Shown here: positions 37,594-46,496 of the stretch, in pieces
Position numbering within the stretch: the first letter of the stretch is position 1
Layout: each line of letters opens with the position of its first letter
Translations under genes and position numbers: made by a program
The notes under the pieces: model-generated
Databases searched by the model: none
Seen by the model: only the letters and a program-made list of their open reading frames with translations
What the model was told of the DNA's origin: nothing
Assembly (NCBI GenBank): GCA_022394755.1
Contig: JAGFCA010000039.1
Span: 62,001-126,000 of the forward strand
Source: Candidatus Poribacteria bacterium
GTDB lineage: Bacteria > Poribacteria > WGA-4E > WGA-3G
Reading direction: 5' to 3'
Length of the DNA: 64,000 nucleotides

Positions 37594-37645
37594 TGGCATT
37601 ACAATTTAATGTGTGTAAACTCATAGATATTTGAGTATATTGATA

Positions 37646-38131
37646 ATGGAATTTACTGAAGAAACGACTCGTGATGGCGAGTTTGAACAGCAATTTGAAG
37701 ATTTTCTTAAGAGTACTGGATTGCGTTTGACGCAAAAACGGATGGATATTTTGCGTGAGGTGTTTGCGTATCCGGGACATTTTCAAACAGAGGATCTTCT
37801 TGTTCAGATGCGTAGGAACGGTTATGATGTTTCACGTCCAACTATTTATCGTACATTGCCTCTGCTTGTAAAAAGTGGACTGCTCACCGAGTTTATAGAT
37901 GCACATAAGAATACTCGGTACGAAAGCATCCATTCACTCAAAGAGCATGCCCACTTAATTTGTCTTCGTTGTGGTCAAATTGTAGAATTTAAAGAACCGG
38001 AAATTGATGCATTGCAAAAATCGGTATGTGATGCCCATAATTTTAAACCTGTCCGTTTTCGCAATGAGATTATTGGTCATTGTGCGGAATGTCAGGCAGA
38101 ATTAGAATCTGCTACCTCTACCGATTCTTAA
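37646..38131 (+). CDS. Fur-family metal-responsive transcription regulator
   Basis: A 161-residue Fur-like repressor. The winged helix has LRLTQKRMDILREVF and DVSRPTIYRTLPLLVKSGLL. The metal-binding part has HAHLICLRCGQIVEF and HCAECQ, giving two C-x2-C pairs for a structural zinc. The subtype (Fur, Zur, PerR) cannot be fixed. The ATG at 37646 is chosen by family length, but no good ribosome site is visible. The 3' end overlaps the convergent gene by 14 bases. Confidence 0.87.
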   Translation: MEFTEETTRDGEFEQQFEDFLKSTGLRLTQKRMDILREVFAYPGHFQTEDLLVQMRRNGYDVSRPTIYRTLPLLVKSGLLTEFIDAHKNTRYESIHSLKEHAHLICLRCGQIVEFKEPEIDALQKSVCDAHNFKPVRFRNEIIGHCAECQAELESATSTDS

Positions 38132-38813
38132 TCGAACCCCATGTAGTGGTAAGTAGCCCTTTCGGATTCACAGGTAAAGAAGCTTCTTCAGCGTTATCAT
38201 AGTCTTCATCTGTGGGTTCATACTCCAAATCACTTGACCAGCAAAACACATCATATTCGACAGGGAGAGCACTTTGCCGTGTCCAGATCATCATAACGTT
38301 TTCGCCATCTTGTAATTTGTTGATTGTGCCTGCATCTTTTCCAAAGTCCCCTGTTCTCATCCAAGTCCATTCAGGGACATTTTCTTCAAAGATGATGTCG
38401 TCTGGTCGGACAAAAGCTGGTTCTGCTTTTGGTATTGCATCGCCATCATCACCGAGAACCCATAACCAATCGGATTGATTGTTTGGATTGATGACACGTC
38501 CAATAAACCGCCAGTCTCCTGCTTTTCCATCTGCGAGGCTAATATCAAATCTATATAGAAGCCAACCCTTGCCACCAACGTTTGTTACTATGTCACCATA
38601 AGCACCATCAGTCGGATCCTTTGCTCCTTCTTCTTTGCCTAATTTGTAAACATTTTCTGAATCGCGTTCGTCGAAATGTTCCGCTTCAAACCAAACTTGC
38701 TTTCCTTTTCCGTATGCTGAAACCTTTGTCACTTCTACAGCGGATACATACATAGAAGTGGCGAATACTAAGGAAAGAATTAGACACAGAGTCAATATAA
38801 CATGTTTTCTCAT
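38118..38813 (-). CDS. Exported hypothetical protein, possibly carbohydrate-binding fold
   Basis: A 231-residue protein with a clear signal peptide (MRKHVILTLCLILSLVFATS, cleavage probably after VSA). The mature part starts VWFEAEHFDERDSENV and contains GGKGWLLYRFDISLADGKAG and DWLWVLGDDGDAI. This aromatic, acidic beta-rich look recalls carbohydrate-binding modules of the CBM6/35 type that begin with an EAE-x-F motif; the assignment is tentative. The ATG at 38813 follows GGGAGAATCC. An upstream extension to 38906 would mask the signal peptide. Confidence 0.6.
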   Translation of the reverse strand: MRKHVILTLCLILSLVFATSMYVSAVEVTKVSAYGKGKQVWFEAEHFDERDSENVYKLGKEEGAKDPTDGAYGDIVTNVGGKGWLLYRFDISLADGKAGDWRFIGRVINPNNQSDWLWVLGDDGDAIPKAEPAFVRPDDIIFEENVPEWTWMRTGDFGKDAGTINKLQDGENVMMIWTRQSALPVEYDVFCWSSDLEYEPTDEDYDNAEEASLPVNPKGLLTTTWGSIKNR

Positions 38814-39219
38814 GGGATTCTCCCAACATATAGCATTTATTTTACTAATAAAGATGTTGTAACCTATAGATAATTTGACGCGTGTTTTATTATATGCTTT
38901 ATTCAAAATTTATGTCAAGTATTGATGTTGGAGAGTAGAAATATCTAATTTTTTGGCATTACTTCTATAAACGTACTGTACTATCAGAACCTTTTTTGTA
39001 GGAGGGTGCTCCGATTCCCTACCATTCGTGTTATTTTCATTACAAATAGGATATCGTTCTTACATAAGAAGGCTATACCAGTATCTATCTAAATTCGACA
39101 ATTGAAAACCTATGACTTGATACCATAATCAATTGACAGGTGTGTCTATCTATGGTATTTTATTAAGCAATAAATACGCAAAAAACCTATCACTTCACAC
39201 CGATGTAGAGACAACTCCC
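38814..39219. other. Intergenic region upstream of mutS
   Basis: Contains one TTTTGTAGGAGGGTGCTCC repeat unit at about 38993-39011, extending with GATTCCCTACC, of the GTAGGAG family also seen at 3342-3380 and 6640-6668. No gene is recognised. A TTG-started extension of the mutS frame (from 39133) covers part of it but shows no conserved sequence. Confidence 0.45.
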
Positions 39220-41907
39220 ATGTCCCGTTCAAAACAGTCAGATCTATCCATGATGGAGCTTTACAGACAAGTAAAGAAACAACATGAAGATTCAATTCTT
39301 TTATGTAGAGTGGGTGATTTTTATGAAGCATTCTATGAGGATGCAGAATTAATTTCCAAACTCCTTGAAATAGCACTGACAACAAGAAGTCATAAAAACC
39401 AAAAAACACCACCGCCACCAATGGCTGGTATTCCACATCATGCACTTGATTCCTACCTCTATAAATTAGTATCTGCTGGACATAAAGTAGCAATTTTGGA
39501 TCAGACAGAGGATGCAAAAGTTGCACGAGATGAGAATCGTCTTGTTAAACGCGATGTTGTCCGAATTGTTACTCCCGGAACTGTTACTGACCCGAAAGTT
39601 CTTGAACATAAGACGAATAACTATATCCTGTCTGTTTACCAAGAAAAAGAGATATACGGAATTGCTGTGGCAGATCTGTCTACAGGTGAATTTCAGGTAA
39701 CAGAACTGACAGATTTCTCACGTCTTTGGGCAGAGATAAATCGTTTTTCACCAAAAGAGTGTCTCTTAGCAGAATCCTTTCAGGAAGATCAATTGATTGA
39801 ACAGTTAAGGATTGAACTGAAATCGGTTGTGAATTTCTTACCTGATTGGCGCTACGATTTTGATTCAGCACGGTCTGAACTCCTTGAGCATTTTAAAACC
39901 ATATCACTTGACGGCTTTGGATGTGAACATCTCTCTGTTGCTATCTGTGCTGCAGGGGCATTGATTTACTACTTACATGAAACTCAGAAACAAGAAGTAG
40001 AGCACATTCTTTCACTTCAAACCTATACACTATCGGAATTTATGGTTTTGGATGCCGATACACAGCGTAATCTGGAATTGACTACCTCTATACGTGATGG
40101 GTCTACGAATGGTACGCTGCTTGAAGTGCTTGATCAAACGATGACTTCTATGGGGGGTAGGAAGTTACGGCAGTGTTTATTGCAGCCGCTGCTTGATGTG
40201 AACAATATTCATGAACGTTTGGATGCTGTAGATGAACTCAAGACACAGATTAACCTACAAGAGGAATTACGGGAAGCGTTAGCACAGATGAGTGATATGG
40301 AACGGCTTATTACACGTATTAGTTTGGGATCAGTTAACGGACGTGACCTACATTCCCTTAAGGATTCACTCCAGCTTGTTCCAGCTATTAAAGAGCAACT
40401 TCAAAATTGTGAATCATCACTTTTAACTTCTCTTAATGGTGAGTTGAATTCTATGACAGAGTTGGTTGAATTGATTGAACGAGGTATACATCCTAACCCA
40501 CCGGCTACAATTCGCGAAGGTGATGTGATAAGTGATGGTTACAATGCAGAACTGGATGAATTACGTGAAATTGTGGGACAAGGTAGAGAATGGATGGCAG
40601 CACTACAGGAGGATGAACGAAAACGTAGCGGGATCACCTCCTTAAAGATTGGGTTTAACCAAGTCTTTGGTTATTATATTGAAGTGACAAAACCGAATCT
40701 TAATTTGGTGCCGGAGCATTATATCCGTAAGCAAACATTGCTTAACTCGGAGCGGTTTATCACACCTGAACTAAAGGAACAGGAAGCCAAAGTATTGAAT
40801 GCCGAGGATAGGGTGCAAAATCTTGAATACGATCTCTTTTGTGAAATACGGGATGAGGTAGCAAAATCTACAGAGATTATACAGAAGATCTCTGGAATCA
40901 TTGCAATGGTTGATGTAATTGCTAACTTCGCCTATTGTGCATCAAAATTTGACTATATAAAGCCTACCGTTAAGGATACAGACGAGATTATCATACGAGA
41001 CGGACGACATCCAGTTGTAGAACAGATATTCGTACAAGAGGGATTTGTACCTAACGATACGTTGCTTAGTTGTGGTGAGGAACAACTTCATATTATCACC
41101 GGTCCAAATATGAGTGGAAAAAGCACGTATCTACGTCAGACAGCACTGATTGTTTTGATGTCTCAGGTAGGGTGTTTTGTTCCCGCATCCGCAGCGAAAA
41201 TCGGTTTGGTAGATAGGATTTTCACTCGTGTTGGAGCCTCTGATAATCTTGTAATGGGTCAGAGTACGTTCCTTGTCGAAATGAACGAAACGGCGAATAT
41301 CCTTAATAATGCGACGAGTAGGAGTCTTGTTATCTTAGATGAAGTTGGACGTGGTACAAGTACGTTTGATGGTCTGAGTATTGCTTGGGCAGTTTCTGAG
41401 TATTTATTAGATGAGAAGAAAATGGGGGCTAAGACGTTATTCGCTACACACTATCATGAGTTAGTTGAACTGGCAAGTAAGTATAAACGTGTGAAAAACT
41501 ATAATGTTGCTGTTCACGAAGATGGAGAGAAGGTAACGTTTTTGAGGAAAGTTGTTCCTGGCGGTGCGGACCAAAGTTATGGTATTCATGTTGCACGTTT
41601 AGCGGGTTTACCTCAGGTAGTAATATCTCGTGCTCAGCAGATTCTTGAAGTTCTTGAACAACATAATATCAGTGTTGAAGCGGATGCTGAAACGTCTTCA
41701 TCCAGTAAGGAAGATCCGACAATGCCTCGCTCTAAACGTAGAGTTACACAAAAAACAATCCAGTCTGATTCCCTCCAAATGGCATTATTTACTCCAAAAA
41801 CCCATCCTCTCGTTGAAGAGATTCGTAAGTTAGAATTATCCCAACTGACACCTTTAGATGCTGTTAATATCCTTTATGATTTAAAGGCTAAAGCAGATGA
41901 TAATTGA
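39220..41907 (+). CDS. mutS: DNA mismatch repair protein MutS
   Basis: An 895-residue MutS1. The mismatch-recognition motif is CRVGDFYEAFYEDAEL (Phe-x-Glu). Core, lever and clamp domains follow, then the ATPase with Walker A ITGPNMSGKSTYLRQ, GQSTFLVEMNETANIL, Walker B SLVILDEVGRGTSTFDG and ATHYHEL. The helix-turn-helix dimer region near VNILYDLKAKA closes the protein. The ATG at 39220 is chosen since MSRSKQSDLSMMELYRQV matches the family start. It recognises mispairs and recruits MutL, which is not in the window. Confidence 0.96.
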   Translation: MSRSKQSDLSMMELYRQVKKQHEDSILLCRVGDFYEAFYEDAELISKLLEIALTTRSHKNQKTPPPPMAGIPHHALDSYLYKLVSAGHKVAILDQTEDAKVARDENRLVKRDVVRIVTPGTVTDPKVLEHKTNNYILSVYQEKEIYGIAVADLSTGEFQVTELTDFSRLWAEINRFSPKECLLAESFQEDQLIEQLRIELKSVVNFLPDWRYDFDSARSELLEHFKTISLDGFGCEHLSVAICAAGALIYYLHETQKQEVEHILSLQTYTLSEFMVLDADTQRNLELTTSIRDGSTNGTLLEVLDQTMTSMGGRKLRQCLLQPLLDVNNIHERLDAVDELKTQINLQEELREALAQMSDMERLITRISLGSVNGRDLHSLKDSLQLVPAIKEQLQNCESSLLTSLNGELNSMTELVELIERGIHPNPPATIREGDVISDGYNAELDELREIVGQGREWMAALQEDERKRSGITSLKIGFNQVFGYYIEVTKPNLNLVPEHYIRKQTLLNSERFITPELKEQEAKVLNAEDRVQNLEYDLFCEIRDEVAKSTEIIQKISGIIAMVDVIANFAYCASKFDYIKPTVKDTDEIIIRDGRHPVVEQIFVQEGFVPNDTLLSCGEEQLHIITGPNMSGKSTYLRQTALIVLMSQVGCFVPASAAKIGLVDRIFTRVGASDNLVMGQSTFLVEMNETANILNNATSRSLVILDEVGRGTSTFDGLSIAWAVSEYLLDEKKMGAKTLFATHYHELVELASKYKRVKNYNVAVHEDGEKVTFLRKVVPGGADQSYGIHVARLAGLPQVVISRAQQILEVLEQHNISVEADAETSSSSKEDPTMPRSKRRVTQKTIQSDSLQMALFTPKTHPLVEEIRKLELSQLTPLDAVNILYDLKAKADDN

Positions 41908-42122
41908 TTTGGAATAAGTGTCCATCTGAATTTTGATAGGGTTGTCTGACTTACGGATTACATGGAAAAGAGATATCCTGAACAACAGTGAATGTAGGAT
42001 TGGAAAAAGGTGGATTGCTGGTGTTTTTAGCCAACCTACAGGAAGAGTTTAAGGTATAGAAAATCCTAACGAACTGAGTTATAAAAAACTCTTATGGATC
42101 TATATGTGCTCAATCATTGTAG
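41908..42122. other. Gap between mutS and the accessory island
   Basis: Short convergent gap without a recognised gene. TCTGACTTACGGA at 41946-41958 weakly resembles the GGACTTACGCAG repeat of other sites. This marks the left edge of the minus-strand accessory block. Confidence 0.3.
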
Positions 42123-42236
42123 TTACATATAATCTATAATTGCAACAATTGCAGCGTTTATTTCATCCATGTCCGTTGGTTTGAGTTTACCACGTTTATT
42201 TTTGAACCGTGCTATACGGATTCCCTTCATTTGCAT
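42123..42236 (-). CDS. Possible 37-residue ORF overlapping the XRE/ImmA-IrrE gene end
   Basis: A frame on the minus strand starting ATGCAAATG inside the 3' end of the upstream gene and ending TAA. It encodes MQMKGIRIARFKNKRGKLKP, then T-D-M-D-E-I-N-A-A-I-V-A-I-I-D-Y-M. The K-x-G-K-L-x-P-x-D-M-x-E-I-x-x-A-I pattern recalls the last helix of MazF/PemK-type toxins, so it may be a toxin fragment or a small coupled protein. It is too short for the usual ORF cut-off. Uncertain. Confidence 0.3.
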   Translation of the reverse strand: MQMKGIRIARFKNKRGKLKPTDMDEINAAIVAIIDYM

Positions 42237-43413
42237 TGTATTCACTCTCAAGAAATGCTCCTTCCCATTCCTGCCATTCACTATCGTTTTCGTAGAAGTC
42301 TGACATCTCTTTTGCTTGTTTATTTAGAATACTTTGTCTTTCCTCCTTAGATTTACGAAAGAATTCGGATCGAATACTATTAGATTTTTCAAGTGAAGTT
42401 TCTCCAGTTTGATTGAGTAGATAAGTAGAATCCTTTTTCGTAATCAATTCTTCCGAGAGTGCGTAGCATATTTGTTGGTGGAAGCGGTGTGGTTTCTCTG
42501 GCTGCAGTTCAACCGGTTCATTCTTTTTCCAACCTAATTTATTTATCTTAATGCACCATCTTTCATAATAGGAATTAGTGATGATTTTCAAATCTTTAAG
42601 CCTAAATAGAATTGCTTGAATACTCATGCCATACTTTTGTTTGAGATAGCGAAGTTCATGTTTATGGATACTGTGTCGTTTTTTACCAACATCCTTATGA
42701 AGTTGTTCCTTTGGAGCCAGAAAAGCTGCACCAAAACGATATGCAGCCTTCTCATGGTCAATTCCATGCTTTATATCTAACATGAGATGTCCAAGCTCAT
42801 GTGTAAGGGTTAGTCTCTGACGGTCCCCAGGTATCCCCAATCGAATTGCAATTGCACCAGTACTGTGATTCTTGTCGTTATAATGAACTATCGTAGAAAA
42901 TCCATCAAAATTCTTACTGGCGTTAACTTCAATAATGAAAACACCTTGATCTTCAATAACGCTTGTAAGGTTACCTATTGGGTTAATTCCTAAGTTTAAG
43001 ATTTCTCGTAGTTTGTAGGCTGCTTTTTCAGCATCAATTAATTTATTGATTTTGAGTCCACGAATTGGAAGATTAAAGGTGTTCTGTTCCGGGAATTGTT
43101 CAAATAGCCAAACCCGTTTTTCGACCTCTTCTGCTACAAAAGCTTTTATTTTTTCTCCTTCTCTTTTCCCTAACTTAGATTGTTTCCGAAATGCAATTGA
43201 TTCTACATTACAAGTTGGTTCACTCCATAATTGTGCCGATTTAATTCCATAGGCAGCAGCAATACAGTTGAGTACTTTTGCTGAGGGTTGAGCAGCTCCC
43301 TTTTCATAGTTTGATAAACTCGTACTACTAACTAAATGATCTATTGCAGCACACAATTGCTTAATGGTCATTCCGCGTGCCAATCTAAATCTTTTTAGTC
43401 GTTCGCCTAACAT
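42196..43413 (-). CDS. XRE-family regulator fused to an ImmA/IrrE metallopeptidase domain
   Basis: A 405-residue protein. An N-terminal XRE helix-turn-helix (LKRFRLARGMTIKQLCAAID, STSLSNYEKGAAQPS; residues 1-60) is followed by an IrrE/ImmA zinc peptidase with HELGH at 205-209 and the third ligand Glu221 in HEKAAYRFGAAFLAP. A charged C-terminal extension of about 120 residues completes it. Such proteins control mobile elements or act as antitoxins by cleaving repressors. It lies beside the restriction system, and a role in silencing or activating the island is inferred. Confidence 0.88.
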   Translation of the reverse strand: MLGERLKRFRLARGMTIKQLCAAIDHLVSSTSLSNYEKGAAQPSAKVLNCIAAAYGIKSAQLWSEPTCNVESIAFRKQSKLGKREGEKIKAFVAEEVEKRVWLFEQFPEQNTFNLPIRGLKINKLIDAEKAAYKLREILNLGINPIGNLTSVIEDQGVFIIEVNASKNFDGFSTIVHYNDKNHSTGAIAIRLGIPGDRQRLTLTHELGHLMLDIKHGIDHEKAAYRFGAAFLAPKEQLHKDVGKKRHSIHKHELRYLKQKYGMSIQAILFRLKDLKIITNSYYERWCIKINKLGWKKNEPVELQPEKPHRFHQQICYALSEELITKKDSTYLLNQTGETSLEKSNSIRSEFFRKSKEERQSILNKQAKEMSDFYENDSEWQEWEGAFLESEYNANEGNPYSTVQK

Positions 43414-43816
43414 ATTAAAATCCTCTTGAAGTAGGAAAATCTATCGTTGCCAATTATTTCTATTAAGTGTATTACCAACATACTAAGTATAACAGAAATC
43501 ATCTTTCTTTTTAAATAGAATGTGTTATATGATATCAACAGCTTGTATAAATGTATATCCTATTAACAGTTGTTAAGCATGTTTGAAATACTGCACAAAC
43601 TGAAAGTTTATGCTACAAATAAGAGACCTTAATTCTCAGAAATGGTATAAGATCGTGGAACGGAATTCTACTCCTACCAAGAGTCCAATGCTAAAATTGA
43701 CGACTATCGTGACAAATTATTTGTTCATCCAATACTTCTATATTATGTTGAATCCATATAATTTATCCTATACAAAGTCCATAAGAACGAATTAAATAAC
43801 TACTCAGATTTATTAA
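43414..43816. repeat. Intergenic region with GCACAAACT repeat copy 2
   Basis: Non-coding. Positions 43581-43652 repeat the blocks of the element at 27307-27393: TTTGAAATACTGCACAAACT, AAGTTTATGCTACA and CTCAGAAATGGTATAA. The hairpin arms have diverged slightly. It separates the XRE/IrrE gene from the restriction-modification operon. Confidence 0.55.
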
Positions 43817-44392
43817 TTATTTTTCTCCAGGAAGAACACTCACACTCCATCCCGTGCTAAGTTTTTCACCAATTGTGTCTAATATTTCCTTTTTCCCATC
43901 TGCAGAATAAACTGTACGAATACTATAGTACCCCGTTGAATCAGAGGCACGGTTTCTTCCAGGATGATCATCTGTGTTCTTACGTTTTATAAGTGGATAG
44001 TCCTTACTTTGAAGTTCAAGGGTATACACTTTATCAATTCCTGCAATCTCTATAGCATCAATGAAAGTAAGAGTTTGGTTTCCTTTTTCAATTTCTCTTC
44101 CATCCTTAAGAGTTACTATTAGACGTTTTGATGGTTCTTTCTTTCTCGGAGGGGCTGGTGGTAATTCCTCAACGAAATCCTTCATATCAAGGGCATTACA
44201 GCCATCTGAAAGGTGTTTGTAAATTAGTCTAATAGCATCAATTATACTCTCAGATTCGAATGAATGTAGAGTATACCGTTCACCATTGTTACCAACTGCA
44301 TATAGCACATTTTCTTTTTCATCAATATCAACTGAAATACAGTTCATAAGGTTTATAATTGATTGAGGGGTTGTGTTTGTCAATATATACAT
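43817..44392 (-). CDS. Hypothetical protein at the end of the restriction-modification operon
   Basis: A 191-residue protein, not firmly recognised. The N-terminal half is a compact alpha/beta stretch. After a Pro/Lys linker (ELPPAPPRKKEPSKR) comes a domain with LIVTLKDGREIEKGNQTLTF, AIEIAGIDKVYTLELQSKDY and a final KKEILDTIGEKLSTGWSVSV. I have the impression of having seen this second half as a C-terminal module in defence-related proteins, but I cannot name the family. It lies 31 bases downstream of the specificity gene on the same strand and is likely co-expressed. Confidence 0.55.
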   Translation of the reverse strand: MYILTNTTPQSIINLMNCISVDIDEKENVLYAVGNNGERYTLHSFESESIIDAIRLIYKHLSDGCNALDMKDFVEELPPAPPRKKEPSKRLIVTLKDGREIEKGNQTLTFIDAIEIAGIDKVYTLELQSKDYPLIKRKNTDDHPGRNRASDSTGYYSIRTVYSADGKKEILDTIGEKLSTGWSVSVLPGEK

Positions 44393-44423
44393 ATATTCCT
44401 CTCGTACTTAAGATTAAATTCAT

Positions 44424-45830
44424 CTACTGAGTAGGTATGTCTGAAACGGACTCAAGCCAGTCTATTGCGGTTTGTTCGTTTTGTTCAATTGCGATTTCGA
44501 CTGCGCGTTTTGCATATTCTAATAGGTCTTTGCCGCGTTTGCGTAGATAGAAGGATTCGGTGACTCTTTGTTCTATTACAGTTTGTATCTTTTTGGGTAG
44601 GATAGGAATAATCGTTTCTGCAACTTGATCTGGTCGCCAATGGAGAATTACGGAACCACCAACATCCCTATTGATTTGTTCTTGTGTCAGGATGGAATTA
44701 AGTACTAACGTCAAGTATTCATTTCCTACTCTATCTGTTTCGCTTTTCAATCGGAGTATACCACCAGAAGGAATCATTTTATCTGGTGCTTCGCGTATGA
44801 AATAGGCTATGCCGGGAGTAGCGTCTTTACTGAGAAGGATCTCATTTTGTTTGGGTTGATGTTCAGCGAGTTCTGCGTATAATTCTTCTGAAATGTACTT
44901 TTCGTGGGTGATTTCAAAAGGACTGAGATTACTCACACGAATGAAAGGTATACCTTCCTCAAGGTATTCTTTACTACCTACCTCCACACATTTTTTGAGT
45001 GTAACCAGATTACCCAGTCTATCCCAACTGTTCCAATAAGTTTTAATTGCGTTGACGATTTCGTCATATTTTGGTTGAAAATAATCTGCGTCAATTCGTT
45101 GAGTATGTTCTGTGTCTGAATAGTTTTGGACAAAGGTTAATTCGTGCTGCGGTTGCCAGTCTGCGAGATTGAGTTCGGAAAGGAGAAGGGTTTCTGCTTC
45201 GGTATAGCGAGTCTTTGATCGTTCTGTTAATTCTTTCGATTGGAGATAGGTCTTTTCAATTACTGATGGTAAGAAATCCCAAACAGGTATTGGAATTTGA
45301 TATAAATATGGTGGAGCAATGTGTGGTTGGGCGCTACCATATTTACCCCTTTCTATTAATGTTGTGCCATACTTAGTATTAAGAAAAATAGTGAGAAAAA
45401 ATGGATTCAAGTATCCATCTTTGATGATAAGAGTATCCGACATTGAGAGAACATTATTATTTTCAAGATAGATAGCGCATTGGCCTATATTTGCTCCCGA
45501 ACGCATTATCAAAATATCTTTATAATGTATGGTGTTTTCCTTCAAACGTTCTGCATCCTCTTCCGATATATAAACAGGGTTAGATGTTAGATCAATGGAA
45601 AGTGGACGAACGTTTTGTCCCCTTAAAAGTAGAATACCTTCATCTACATAATTTCGCTTTATCTCAATAGGATGTCTAATCTTTACCTGAAAATCGATTA
45701 ACTTTTTTGAACCAATTTCTTCAAGTTGGTGTTGGATTTCAAGATAATCTGGATGGAAAAATTCGGCATCAAACCTTAGGGAATGAGAAGCATCTATTAT
45801 AGATTGGTAATTAACGATTGAATATGGCAC
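44424..45830 (-). CDS. Restriction-modification specificity (S) subunit
   Basis: A 468-residue HsdS-like protein with two target-recognition domains in tandem, each opening with a similar segment (SLRFDAEFFHPDYLEIQHQL and RIDADYFQPKYDEIVNAI) and ending in a conserved helix (TRYTEAETLLLSELNLADWQ; FYLRKRGKDLLEYAKRAVEI). Each domain would read one half of a split DNA target. The start codon shares one base with the stop of the HEPN-motif gene (TAATG). It partners with the nuclease-methylase protein two genes upstream. Confidence 0.88.
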   Translation of the reverse strand: MPYSIVNYQSIIDASHSLRFDAEFFHPDYLEIQHQLEEIGSKKLIDFQVKIRHPIEIKRNYVDEGILLLRGQNVRPLSIDLTSNPVYISEEDAERLKENTIHYKDILIMRSGANIGQCAIYLENNNVLSMSDTLIIKDGYLNPFFLTIFLNTKYGTTLIERGKYGSAQPHIAPPYLYQIPIPVWDFLPSVIEKTYLQSKELTERSKTRYTEAETLLLSELNLADWQPQHELTFVQNYSDTEHTQRIDADYFQPKYDEIVNAIKTYWNSWDRLGNLVTLKKCVEVGSKEYLEEGIPFIRVSNLSPFEITHEKYISEELYAELAEHQPKQNEILLSKDATPGIAYFIREAPDKMIPSGGILRLKSETDRVGNEYLTLVLNSILTQEQINRDVGGSVILHWRPDQVAETIIPILPKKIQTVIEQRVTESFYLRKRGKDLLEYAKRAVEIAIEQNEQTAIDWLESVSDIPTQ

Positions 45831-46495
45831 TAAATATCCTCCATCACCATTGAAAGCGTTATATAGAGTTGACGTACTACTCTTATATGTGTAATATCCT
45901 TAATATTTTTGTCCGAATCTCCATGAATAAGAATATTGCGAATTTGATAAACTATTTCGATATAGGCTTTAAAAATCCGTTCGGGATCGTTTTCAACAGA
46001 TAAGTGATCATTTAATTCAATGTAGTTAATAGATGGAGTTTCATCGTCAATTTCTTCTAAAAATAGTATAGATTCAAACAGCGGTTCTCCATTGTTCCAG
46101 TCAATAATGCAACAGTTAAAATCTATTGTCTTGTTTATCCATTTATCCTTATTATATTGGATACGAGCACCTGCCAAAGCATCGTGTAATTCCCCTAATT
46201 CAGATCTAAAACGTTCTCCATCAACATTCGTCGCAATAATCAATCTGCTAAATGCCCCGTATAGATCCCCACCACTACTTTTTAGCATATCCAATCTATT
46301 TCGATCAGAATATTTTTTTGTTTTTTCAATCTCTTCAATCTCTTCAATCTCTTCATTCTCTATTTTAGGAAAGTGATTTTTCATCCAAACATTTAGCGCT
46401 AACCACAAGAATAAAAAAAGAGATTGATAATCAATTTGTGACTTTTCCTTCCAAAAAGAAAAATTTTCAAAAGCGAAATTATTGGGTTCAGACAT
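45830..46495 (-). CDS. HEPN-motif protein embedded in the restriction-modification operon
   Basis: A 221-residue helical protein. Near the C-terminus, YQIRNILIHGDSDKN contains R186-N187-x3-H191, the R-x4-H motif of HEPN ribonucleases and HEPN-like helical domains. An Ile/Glu-rich segment (residues 46-57) is encoded by a 9-base tandem repeat. The gene starts two bases after the nuclease-methylase gene and shares one base with the specificity gene, so it belongs to the system. It might be an RNase effector acting when DNA restriction fails, or only a structural helper. The HEPN call rests on one motif. Confidence 0.55.
   Translation of the reverse strand: MSEPNNFAFENFSFWKEKSQIDYQSLFLFLWLALNVWMKNHFPKIENEEIEEIEEIEKTKKYSDRNRLDMLKSSGGDLYGAFSRLIIATNVDGERFRSELGELHDALAGARIQYNKDKWINKTIDFNCCIIDWNNGEPLFESILFLEEIDDETPSINYIELNDHLSVENDPERIFKAYIEIVYQIRNILIHGDSDKNIKDITHIRVVRQLYITLSMVMEDI
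46326..46361. repeat. Four 9-bp tandem repeats inside the HEPN-motif gene
   Basis: Three copies of TCAATCTCT followed by a variant, TCATTCTCT. The unit is a multiple of three, so copy-number change would alter the Ile-Glu-Glu tract length without breaking the frame. Confidence 0.85.
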
Positions 46496-46496
46496 T

